From Candidatus Izemoplasmatales bacterium (GTDB taxonomy: Bacteria; Bacillota_I; Bacilli_A; Izemoplasmatales; Hujiaoplasmataceae): a stretch of DNA of 18,368 bases. Below are positions 1 through 5,805 of this stretch, one piece after another. Each line of letters starts with the position of its first letter. Positions within the stretch are counted from its first letter, which is position 1. The DNA lies in contig JAQVTV010000007.1 of assembly GCA_028699855.1 (NCBI GenBank), forward strand, positions 1 through 18,368, read 5' to 3'. Below the pieces are notes generated by a model. That model ran no database searches, was not told the origin of the DNA, and worked only from the letters and a program-made list of their open reading frames with translations. Position numbers and translations under genes: made by a program.

Positions 1-1
1 G

Positions 2-310
2 ACCGATCGAGAAATCTATGAACTGGTCACTTCGGAAAACAATGAAGCAAACGTTGTACTTTCCGATGATGAAGGGAAAGTTTTCGAGATGGAACAGCTC
101 GGCATCATTCCACTTCACGGAGTGGTATATGCCGTATTGAGCTTGCTCAAGATCGAGGGCAAAGAGGTGGAAGATGATGAAGCGGGTCTTGTCATGCTGG
201 AATGTGATTATGATGAAGAATCGGATGAATACTATGTTTCAACAGTCGAAGATGATGAACTTTTCGATTCTGTCATCGCTGAATTCGAAAAATTACCGGA
301 GCACGAATAA
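2..310 (+). CDS. DUF1292 family protein (YrzB-like), 5' end outside window
   Basis: The frame is open from base 2 and has no start in its first 28 codons, so the gene begins upstream; at least 102 residues are present. The visible protein is a small acidic polypeptide. It has a beta-strand-rich start (VVLSDDEGKVFEMEQLGIIP), a hydrophobic strand (VVYAVLSLL), an acidic linker, and an end of the form ED-DELFDSVIAEFEKL. This matches the DUF1292 pattern: a 'LvdedG.e..Fe' start, a central 'Y.vL' strand and a closing 'deeE...v...fe'. The family has no established biochemical function. In many Firmicutes it lies beside ireB (yrzL) and ruvX (yrrK) downstream of alaS, so those may sit just outside this window (inference). 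The ATG at 89 is an internal methionine, not the start. Confidence 0.8.
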   Translation, partial: TDREIYELVTSENNEANVVLSDDEGKVFEMEQLGIIPLHGVVYAVLSLLKIEGKEVEDDEAGLVMLECDYDEESDEYYVSTVEDDELFDSVIAEFEKLPEHE

Positions 311-324
311 CTCTTCATCGACGC

Positions 325-353
325 TTTCTTTTTTCTATGAGATGTGATATCAT
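325..353 (+). promoter_or_regulatory. Candidate promoter of the desulfoferrodoxin gene
   Basis: An extended -10 element, TGATATCAT (345-353), lies 34 bases upstream of the gene. A weak -35 (TTTCTT, 325-330) is placed with a 17-base spacer. The call rests on sequence match only. Confidence 0.4.
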
Positions 354-371
354 GAATCCAGATTTACGAAT

Positions 372-377
372 AGGAGG
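372..377 (+). promoter_or_regulatory. Shine-Dalgarno site fixing the desulfoferrodoxin start
   Basis: A perfect AGGAGG lies 10 bases before the ATG at 388. An in-frame ATG at 337 has no such site and would add 17 residues ahead of the conserved cysteine domain, so 388 is preferred. Confidence 0.8.
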
Positions 378-387
378 AATATCAGAA

Positions 388-765
388 ATGAATATTTTCT
401 ATTGTAAACATTGCAAGCGAATCTGCTTTTCCTTTCCGGTCGATAGCACGTTGGTGTGTTGTGGAGATGAAATGACATTATTGAAACCCAAGACCATGGA
501 TACAGGAAATGAAAAACATCTCCCAGTGGTAGAGCGGATCGCTCCAAACAAGATCAAGATTACCATCGGAAGCGTATTGCATCCCATGCTGGAAGAACAT
601 TACATCCAATGGGTGTTCATCGTCCAAGACGACACTTATCAGATTAAGACATTGAAGCCCGGGGATACGCCCGAGTGGGTTGCGACCATCAAACCTGAGG
701 AAAATATCAAGGTGTATGAATTTTGCAATATCCACGGTTTGTGGATGACTGAAGTGAATAAGTAG
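388..765 (+). CDS. dfx: Desulfoferrodoxin (two-domain superoxide reductase)
   Basis: This cytoplasmic enzyme reduces superoxide to hydrogen peroxide without making oxygen, a typical anaerobe defence. The 125-residue protein has both domains of a class I desulfoferrodoxin. Residues 1-36 form the desulforedoxin-like FeS4 domain, with Cys6 and Cys9 (CKHC) and the Cys24-Cys25 pair in LVCCGDEM. Residues 37-125 form the catalytic domain with a complete set of mononuclear iron ligands: His44 (NEKHLPV), His65 and His71 (HPMLEEHY), Cys113 and His116 (CNIHGLW). The Glu-Lys before the first histidine, thought to assist substrate, is conserved. The gene appears to stand alone, between its own candidate promoter and a terminator at 781. 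Electrons would come from rubredoxin or a similar donor, not encoded here. Confidence 0.95.
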   Translation: MNIFYCKHCKRICFSFPVDSTLVCCGDEMTLLKPKTMDTGNEKHLPVVERIAPNKIKITIGSVLHPMLEEHYIQWVFIVQDDTYQIKTLKPGDTPEWVATIKPEENIKVYEFCNIHGLWMTEVNK

Positions 766-780
766 AAGGCTTCATATAAG

Positions 781-813
781 AGCCGGAATGGTTTGTTATG
801 ATCCGGCTTTTTT
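781..813 (+). terminator. Rho-independent terminator after desulfoferrodoxin
   Basis: The inverted repeat AGCCGGA (781-787) / TCCGGCT (802-808) is followed directly by a T tract. It lies 15 bases after the stop codon and separates the gene from uppP. Confidence 0.85.
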
Positions 814-854
814 ATTCGATTTCGTGACATGAGCGTGAGCATGGGGGATATGGT

Positions 855-1700
855 ATGAGTTTGTTAGAAGCCCTAAAGTATTTGATTTTAGGTATCATTC
901 AAGGAATTACCGAAGTACTGCCGATTTCTTCCAGTGGTCATGTGGAAATCGCAAAAGCTTTGATTCATCTTCAAGCGGATGAAGGTTTGCTGTTTTTGAT
1001 TCTTGTCAATTCAGGGTCGCTTTTCGCTTTTGTGTTTCTGTATCGGAAACGCTTGATTGCCCTGATCAGAGATTTTGTCTTGTATATCGTGCGCAAGCGT
1101 ACGCGTGATGAAACAAAGGAAAACTTCGAATATGCTTTGAAAATTGTGATTGCCTCCATCCCCGCTGCGATTTTGGGGATAGTGGCTGCGGATTGGTTCG
1201 ATTCATTGTTATCAAACTACAATGTGCTGATATCGGGTGTGGGCTTGCTTTTGACGGGATCGGTGCTCGTGTTGATTGGACAGAACCGGCATCGCAATGG
1301 AACAACCGTGATCACAACCAAGGATTCCATCATCATGGGGTGTGCGCAAGCATTGGCCCTTTTTCCGGGGGTTTCGCGGTCAGGTATGACGACATCATCT
1401 GCCATTTGTAACGGGGTCGGTGTCAACTCAGCACTTGATTTTTCGTTTTTGATGTACATTCCTGTTTCTGTGGGAACAGTGGCTTTGTCGATGTATAAAG
1501 GTTTGAACGAGGGATTCAATTTGCCTGGAAATCACTATATTCTTTATTATGTTTTGGCATTCCTGGGAGCGATTGTGGCAACATATTTTGCTTTCAAGAT
1601 GATCTTCAGTATTTTTAGAAGTCGTAAATTGCGATATTTTGGATTCTATTGCTTGTTGATGTCGCTGATATCTATTGGTATTTACATCATTCGTCTGTAA
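855..1700 (+). CDS. uppP: Undecaprenyl-diphosphatase, copy 1
   Basis: This integral membrane phosphatase (BacA/UppP family) dephosphorylates undecaprenyl pyrophosphate at the membrane. It recycles the lipid carrier used for peptidoglycan, teichoic acid and capsule export. At 281 residues it has near-standard length and several hydrophobic helices. Both signature motifs are intact. The first is QGITEVLPISSSGH (residues 16-29), with the (E/Q)xxxE residues Gln16 and Glu20, the serine run 25-27 and His29. The second is PGVSRSGMT (171-179), with the catalytic Arg175. A G-rich SD-like GGGGGA lies 6 bases before the ATG. A related second copy follows 42 bases downstream, probably co-transcribed. Family assignment is firm; specificity for undecaprenyl pyrophosphate rather than another polyprenyl pyrophosphate is assumed. 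Confidence 0.93.
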   Translation: MSLLEALKYLILGIIQGITEVLPISSSGHVEIAKALIHLQADEGLLFLILVNSGSLFAFVFLYRKRLIALIRDFVLYIVRKRTRDETKENFEYALKIVIASIPAAILGIVAADWFDSLLSNYNVLISGVGLLLTGSVLVLIGQNRHRNGTTVITTKDSIIMGCAQALALFPGVSRSGMTTSSAICNGVGVNSALDFSFLMYIPVSVGTVALSMYKGLNEGFNLPGNHYILYYVLAFLGAIVATYFAFKMIFSIFRSRKLRYFGFYCLLMSLISIGIYIIRL

Positions 1701-1732
1701 TTGAATCAAAGTATACTCAATTTATCTTTTAT

Positions 1733-1737
1733 AGGAG
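1733..1737 (+). promoter_or_regulatory. Shine-Dalgarno site fixing the second uppP start
   Basis: AGGAG lies 5 bases before the ATG at 1743. An in-frame TTG at 1701, directly after the previous stop, has no SD site, so 1743 is preferred. Confidence 0.7.
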
Positions 1738-1742
1738 CGAAC

Positions 1743-2615
1743 ATGCCATTCTCAGAAGTAGTCAAAAATATTATAAAATATCTATTCTTAGGAATGGTTC
1801 AAGGCTTGACTGAAGTCTTGCCCGTATCCTCGAGCGGTCATGTGGTCATCTCGCAAGAGTTTTTTGGGATTGCGGATGAAGGATTACTTTTTTTGACGCT
1901 TATCAACTTGGGATCATTCATCGCGATTTTGCTTCATTTCCGTGAGTTGATTTTTGGTATCATCAAAGATTTCATCATTTATATCTTCCGCCCGAAGACA
2001 CGGGAAAAGACACAACAAGGTTTCGAATATGCATTGAAAATCGCGATCGCAACCATTCCCGCGGGAATCGCAGGGTTGTTGCTGGCCTCGCGGATCGATG
2101 ACTTCTATCAAGACATCCGTTTGATTGTTGTCGGAGTAGGGTTGTTACTTACGGCCACATTCCTGTTTGCGGTGCGCTTTGCGCCGAATCGTCATGTGAA
2201 TCAAGAGATTCGCTATAAAGACGCCATCGTGATTGGTTTGATCCAGGCAGTGGGGATTTTGCCAGGATTTTCGCGTAGCGGATTGACGACGTCTACGGGA
2301 TTGGCACGCAAGCGCTCGATGGATACAGCGCTCAAATTCTCATTCATGTTGTATTTACCGCTTTCGCTCGGGTCATCACTGCAGTATGTAATCAAGTGGA
2401 TCAGTGATCCCAGCGATATCGCATCTGTAGAACCAGGGATGATCGCTTATAAAATTGCTTTTTATATCGTCGCTTTTATCGCGAGTATGATCACCACACG
2501 TTTTGCACTGAAACATATATTTCGATTGTTCCGACGCGGAAAACTCGTATATTTCGCCTTCTATACGGCTTTTGTCGGAATGATCGCTTTGTTCGTGGGA
2601 GTTATGAGATATTAG
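1743..2615 (+). CDS. uppP: Undecaprenyl-diphosphatase, copy 2
   Basis: This is a second UppP/BacA-family membrane phosphatase of 290 residues. It has the same two catalytic motifs as its neighbour: QGLTEVLPVSSSGH (residues 20-33, with Glu24, Ser29-31 and His33) and PGFSRSGLT (174-182, with Arg178). The copies align along their whole length. Shared blocks include DEGLLFL, FEYALKI and GVGLLLT, and both have Val where the family usually has Phe in TE-F-LP. Linker and loop sequences have diverged, so this is an old tandem duplication rather than a recent one. The products may be redundant, which gives bacitracin tolerance in other bacteria when dosage rises, or may divide work between cell wall and capsule. 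The polysaccharide-control operon starts right after this gene. Confidence 0.92.
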   Translation: MPFSEVVKNIIKYLFLGMVQGLTEVLPVSSSGHVVISQEFFGIADEGLLFLTLINLGSFIAILLHFRELIFGIIKDFIIYIFRPKTREKTQQGFEYALKIAIATIPAGIAGLLLASRIDDFYQDIRLIVVGVGLLLTATFLFAVRFAPNRHVNQEIRYKDAIVIGLIQAVGILPGFSRSGLTTSTGLARKRSMDTALKFSFMLYLPLSLGSSLQYVIKWISDPSDIASVEPGMIAYKIAFYIVAFIASMITTRFALKHIFRLFRRGKLVYFAFYTAFVGMIALFVGVMRY

Positions 2616-2632
2616 CATCGCCCGCATTATCG

Positions 2633-2661
2633 TTGATGTTTTCACATAAATGATGTACAAT
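2633..2661 (+). promoter_or_regulatory. Sigma-A-type promoter of the cpsCDB operon
   Basis: TTGATG (2633-2638) and TACAAT (2656-2661) are separated by exactly 17 bases, close to consensus on both sides. They lie 55 bases before the cpsC start. This is one of the two best-matching promoters in the window. Confidence 0.75.
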
Positions 2662-2716
2662 GGATTCACAATCAGTCGAGTAGCAATCATTCGAGGTATC
2701 GGGAGGACATAGTAGT

Positions 2717-3460
2717 ATGGATGAAATGGCGCGTCAAGAAGGTTTTGTCGAAGAAGGCATCACGCTTCAACAACTCTTGAAAATCATGTGGAACAACATT
2801 ATTTTGATTATGCTCGTTACCCTCTGGGTTACGGTCATAGGCATCATCTACACATATGTGATTGTAACGCCCAAATATACCGCCACATCACAAGTGATTG
2901 TCCAGGTTGATTGGTCGAACACACAATATTCAGAACAAACGGCGATTGCGATCGCCAACGCGTTGATGTTGACATATCAGGAGTTTGTGGTTTCTGATCT
3001 TGTTCTTGAAAGCGTGATTGAGGATGTTCCATCGCTCGGAAATATCAGCGCTTCCAGCCTTAAAAAAATGGTGACGATTTCAAGTAAAACCGGTGTGTAC
3101 ATTTTTTACATCCGGGTTGAGCACCCGACACCGGAAGTGGCGAGTGCGGTTGCGGATAAAATAGTGGAAAATAGCATCACTATCGCCAACGATCCGGAAA
3201 ATGGGTTTTTGTTCTTGCAAAACAAGCTGAAAAAAGTACCACCTGACGCGAAAGTCCCTTCAGTTCCGAGCTCACCGAATAAAGTGTTGAATGTCATGAT
3301 CAGTTTTATTCTTGGTGCTATCCTGTCTTTGGGAATCATTTTTGTCAAAGAGATGTTCAACAATAAGTATCAAACAAAAGATGATGTGGAGAGACATTTG
3401 AACCTTCGCGTGATCGCAACGGTTCCCGGAACGATCAAAGAAAGAAAGTTGGTGGATTAG
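2717..3460 (+). CDS. cpsC: Wzz/CpsC-like polysaccharide co-polymerase (kinase activator)
   Basis: This 247-residue membrane protein has the Wzz chain-length-determinant architecture of Gram-positive CpsC/CapA/YwqC. It has a short cytoplasmic N-terminus and a first helix at about residues 28-50. The extracytoplasmic domain starts with the typical TPKYTATSQV strand. A proline-rich stretch (PSVPSSPNK) precedes the second helix at about 190-211, and a cytoplasmic tail follows. In this family the C-terminal tail binds and activates the cognate tyrosine kinase, encoded in the next gene with no gap between stop and start. The complex sets polymer length and assembly of capsule or exopolysaccharide. 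GGGAGG (2701-2706) precedes the ATG at 2717 by 10 bases. Confidence 0.88.
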   Translation: MDEMARQEGFVEEGITLQQLLKIMWNNIILIMLVTLWVTVIGIIYTYVIVTPKYTATSQVIVQVDWSNTQYSEQTAIAIANALMLTYQEFVVSDLVLESVIEDVPSLGNISASSLKKMVTISSKTGVYIFYIRVEHPTPEVASAVADKIVENSITIANDPENGFLFLQNKLKKVPPDAKVPSVPSSPNKVLNVMISFILGAILSLGIIFVKEMFNNKYQTKDDVERHLNLRVIATVPGTIKERKLVD

Positions 3461-4159
3461 ATGGAATTTTTTGAATATCGCAACGTTGTCATCGAAACAC
3501 CGAATTCAGCGGAAGCTGAAGCATATCGCAAGCTGGAATTGAACATCCAGATGATGTCGATCGATCAAAAGACGCAAGTGATTCAATGTACATCCGCGAC
3601 GCCTGAAGACGGAAAAACGACGACCTCTATCAACCTTGCGGCTGTTTATGCGGAAAAAGGGAAGAAAGTCATCATTCTCGATTTTGATATGCGCAGACCG
3701 AAAATTCATCGCGCGTTCCATCAACCCAATGACAAAGGGTTTTATGACTATATCACCAATGATGTGGATTATCACGAGTTGATTATCCATGACAAATCGG
3801 GAATCGATTTGATGTTGACAGGAAAACACATGTCATTCCCGCACATTGTCCTCGAGTCGCACAAAACAATCGATATGGTTCAGGCACTTCGAAATGAGTA
3901 TGATTACGTCATCATTGACTCACCCCCGATATTGTCCGTGACAGATGCGATGATCATTAGCTCCTATGTCGATGGGATCATTTATGTCGTGGCATACAAC
4001 AAAACGAAAAAAGAAGATGCCAAATCAGGTCTGGTTCAACTGCAAAAGAACAACTCACGGGTATTAGGTGCGGTATTGGCTAATATCGATGTACGCAAAA
4101 ACAAGGTGTATTATGGGTATTATGGGAAGTACACTTCAGAAAATAAGGATAACATTTAG
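3461..4159 (+). CDS. cpsD: Bacterial tyrosine kinase, CpsD/YwqD-like
   Basis: This is a cytoplasmic BY-kinase of 232 residues that autophosphorylates on a C-terminal tyrosine cluster and controls polysaccharide assembly with its CpsC partner. Visible motifs are Walker A SATPEDGKTT (45-54), Walker A' VIILDFDMRRP (70-80, with Asp74 and Asp76) and Walker B YVIIDSPP (149-156, with Asp153). The tail is tyrosine-rich, with Tyr217, 218, 220, 221 and 224 in VYYGYYGKY. The start codon abuts the cpsC stop, implying translational coupling. As in other Gram-positive systems, kinase and membrane activator are separate proteins rather than the fused form of proteobacteria. The short ParA/MinD-like fold could suggest a partition ATPase, but the RRP motif, Tyr cluster and neighbours exclude that. 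Confidence 0.92.
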   Translation: MEFFEYRNVVIETPNSAEAEAYRKLELNIQMMSIDQKTQVIQCTSATPEDGKTTTSINLAAVYAEKGKKVIILDFDMRRPKIHRAFHQPNDKGFYDYITNDVDYHELIIHDKSGIDLMLTGKHMSFPHIVLESHKTIDMVQALRNEYDYVIIDSPPILSVTDAMIISSYVDGIIYVVAYNKTKKEDAKSGLVQLQKNNSRVLGAVLANIDVRKNKVYYGYYGKYTSENKDNI

Positions 4160-4167
4160 GTACAACA

Positions 4168-4857
4168 ATGGTTGATATCCATGCGCACATTTTGCCTTTC
4201 GTTGATGATGGATCTTCAAGCCTTGAAGTATCGCTTGAACTGATTCGCGAGGCCATGGACTGTGGCGTTAAAAATCAATTTTTGACACCACACTTCATGA
4301 AAACCCGTAATTTTCTTTCTGTTGCCGAAGAGAACCAGAAAGTCTTTCAGTCGTTCAAAGACACAATCAAACAACGAGGTTGGAATATCAATCTCTATCT
4401 CGGAAATGAAATCTACTATTCCATCGATGTGCTTGAAAGTCTTAGGAAGAAGCATATTCTTCCATTGGGAAATTCGAATAAAGTCCTCATCGAGTTCTCC
4501 CTATCCGAGATGCTTGAGGATATGCCCGAAGCCGTGCATAATATTTCATCGCTCGGATATGTTCCCGTGATTGCTCATGTGGAGCGCTATTCGTATCTCA
4601 ATCGCTTGGATGATATCAAGATACTACGTCGAATGGGCGCAATGATCCAAGTGAATGCTTCATCAATCGTCGGTTTAAACGGAAAAACCCAACAAGCTAA
4701 AGCGATGAAGATGATCAAGTTGAACGATGTGGATTTTGTCGCCTCCGATGTGCATGCATCGCGGATCAACCACATGAAACAAGCCTATGCGATCATCTTG
4801 AAAAAATTCGGTCGTGATATGGCCGAAAAAATCTTCAACAATCAAAGCGTTCTTTAA
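4168..4857 (+). CDS. cpsB: PHP-domain tyrosine-protein phosphatase, CpsB/YwqE-like
   Basis: This 229-residue metal-dependent phosphatase of the PHP family removes phosphate from the CpsD tyrosine cluster and closes the kinase cycle. Metal-binding residues typical of CpsB are present: His5 and His7 in DIHAHILPFVDDG, His42 in TPHFM, Glu81 in GNEIYY, His137 in IAHVERY, and Asp194 and His196 in ASDVHASR. Length is close to the usual 240-250 residues. The gene starts 8 bases after the cpsD stop with only a weak TTAGG overlapping that stop, so reinitiation is likely. It is the last gene of the operon and is followed at once by a terminator. The PHP fold also occurs in histidinol phosphatase and DNA polymerase subunits, but the motif spacing and the kinase neighbour favour CpsB. 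Confidence 0.92.
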   Translation: MVDIHAHILPFVDDGSSSLEVSLELIREAMDCGVKNQFLTPHFMKTRNFLSVAEENQKVFQSFKDTIKQRGWNINLYLGNEIYYSIDVLESLRKKHILPLGNSNKVLIEFSLSEMLEDMPEAVHNISSLGYVPVIAHVERYSYLNRLDDIKILRRMGAMIQVNASSIVGLNGKTQQAKAMKMIKLNDVDFVASDVHASRINHMKQAYAIILKKFGRDMAEKIFNNQSVL

Positions 4858-4864
4858 CCAAATT

Positions 4865-4890
4865 CGCCCTCAAGGGCGTTTTTTCTTTTT
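4865..4890 (+). terminator. Rho-independent terminator of the cpsCDB operon
   Basis: CGCCC (4865-4869) and GGGCG (4874-4878) close on a TCAA loop and are followed by a long T-rich run. It starts 8 bases after the cpsB stop codon. Confidence 0.85.
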
Positions 4891-4923
4891 TATTTATATC
4901 ACAATTTCATCATAGAGAGTGCG

Positions 4924-4929
4924 TATAAT
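4924..4929 (+). promoter_or_regulatory. Consensus -10 box of the response-regulator leader
   Basis: A perfect TATAAT sits 186 bases before the response-regulator start. I find no good -35 element at 16-18 bases upstream (ACAATT at 4901 for a 17-base spacer), so an activator may be needed. Transcription would start near 4936. Confidence 0.5.
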
Positions 4930-4935
4930 CAAACT

Positions 4936-5090
4936 GAAGATTCAAGAAATGCATATTCACTTCTCCCCCTATGATGATATAGCAGACACTTGAGTTTTCC
5001 ACCTGGTGTGGGTTCGCCCGCACCGCCCCGCATGAGACCAGCGTTCGCTGTTTCTATATGATCAAGGCTTGTAAAAGTCTTTTATTTTCT
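4936..5090 (+). promoter_or_regulatory. Candidate structured leader RNA ending in a terminator
   Basis: This is the only large gap in the window (4858-5109) and has no convincing ORF. A GC-rich patch in AT-rich surroundings holds an 8-bp hairpin, GGTGTGGG-TTCG-CCCGCACC (5005-5024, one G-U pair), and a 4-bp hairpin CAGC-GTTC-GCTG (5039-5050). A long-range stem encloses both: CCT, TGAT and ATATAG in 4968-4982 face CTATAT, ATCA and AGG in 5054-5067, with one bulged A (4971) and one G-G mismatch. An alternative pairing, CTGGT (5003-5007) / ACCAG (5037-5041), is also possible. The long stem shares the AAGG at 5064-5067 with a terminator hairpin, so the two folds exclude each other, as in attenuators and riboswitches. 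I could not match it to a known riboswitch class. A separate small RNA (6S-like) is an alternative. Confidence 0.45.
5064..5090 (+). terminator. Terminator-like hairpin just before the response regulator
   Basis: AAGGCTT (5064-5070) pairs with AAGTCTT (5075-5081) around a GTAA loop, with one G-U pair, followed by TTATTTTCT. Only 19 bases remain before the ATG at 5110, too few for another promoter, so the downstream genes would depend on read-through. The stem is modest (7 bp), so it may be a conditional terminator. Confidence 0.55.
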
Positions 5091-5109
5091 AAGAAAGTGT
5101 GATGATTAT

Positions 5110-5805
5110 ATGAAGAATACTTATGTTTTAGTTGCGGATGATGAATTTCGTATTCGCAAATTGCTTGGTGATTTTTTGCAAAGAGAAGGCTATAAGGTTT
5201 TGGAGGCCGAGGATGGAGAAGAGACGATCGACCTCATGTTTTCCTCGAAAGTCAAGATTGATCTCGTCATTCTTGATGTCATGATGCCGAAGTATGATGG
5301 GTGGTTTGTACTGGAAAGAATCCGCGAGTTTTCGACTGTTCCCGTGATTATGCTCACAGCAAGAAGCGATGAGAATGATCAACTCAAGGGATTCAAACTC
5401 GGCGCAGACGATTATGTCACCAAACCATTTTCTCCGAGTGTGCTGATGGCGCGAATCAACAAATTGCTCAAGCGTGACAAGGTCGAAGCGAGCGAGGTCG
5501 TATTTGGAGCCATCCGGATGTCTTTGCTTGCCAGAGAAGTTACCATCAACAACGCGAAGGTGGAACTCACCCCGAAGGAATTCGAGTTGCTCAAGTACTT
5601 CATTGATAACAAAGGGATCGCATTATCGCGGGACAAGATTTTGAACTCTGTGTGGAACTATGATTATTTTGGTGATTTGAGAACGGTTGACACTCATATC
5701 AAACAACTTCGAGCCAAGTTGGGAGATTATGCTTACTATATTTCTACAGTCAGGAGTATTGGCTATCGTCTAGACATCGAAAATGAGAGCATCGATCAAA
5801 AGTAG
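5110..5805 (+). CDS. OmpR/PhoB-family response regulator
   Basis: This 231-residue DNA-binding regulator pairs with the histidine kinase encoded next. The receiver domain (about 4-118) has the acidic pair Asp10-Asp11, the phosphoacceptor Asp56 in ILDVMMP, Thr83 in MLTARSD and Lys105 in DDYVTKPFSP. A winged-helix effector domain (about 127-226) carries LTPKEFELLKYF, the recognition-helix region RTVDTHIKQLRAKLG and a closing IRSIGYRL-like hairpin (VRSIGYRL). Target genes cannot be read from the sequence. Neighbouring cpsCDB and capD genes make envelope glycans a reasonable guess (inference). An SD-like GTGTGAT (5097-5103) precedes the ATG. Expression probably depends on the leader and conditional terminator immediately upstream. 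Confidence 0.93.
   Translation: MKNTYVLVADDEFRIRKLLGDFLQREGYKVLEAEDGEETIDLMFSSKVKIDLVILDVMMPKYDGWFVLERIREFSTVPVIMLTARSDENDQLKGFKLGADDYVTKPFSPSVLMARINKLLKRDKVEASEVVFGAIRMSLLAREVTINNAKVELTPKEFELLKYFIDNKGIALSRDKILNSVWNYDYFGDLRTVDTHIKQLRAKLGDYAYYISTVRSIGYRLDIENESIDQK

Noticed and set aside
311..335. T-rich run after the DUF1292 gene as a terminator
   Set aside because: I found no stable hairpin immediately before the T run.
3591..3623. P-loop of the tyrosine kinase reads PEDGKTT instead of PGEGKST
   Set aside because: This variant occurs in other BY-kinases and keeps the Lys and Thr that bind nucleotide, so it does not imply an inactive enzyme.
4990..5055. Possible tRNA or SRP RNA in the GC-rich intergenic patch
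   Set aside because: There is no cloverleaf, no T-loop consensus and no SRP tetraloop region; the folds seen do not fit either RNA.
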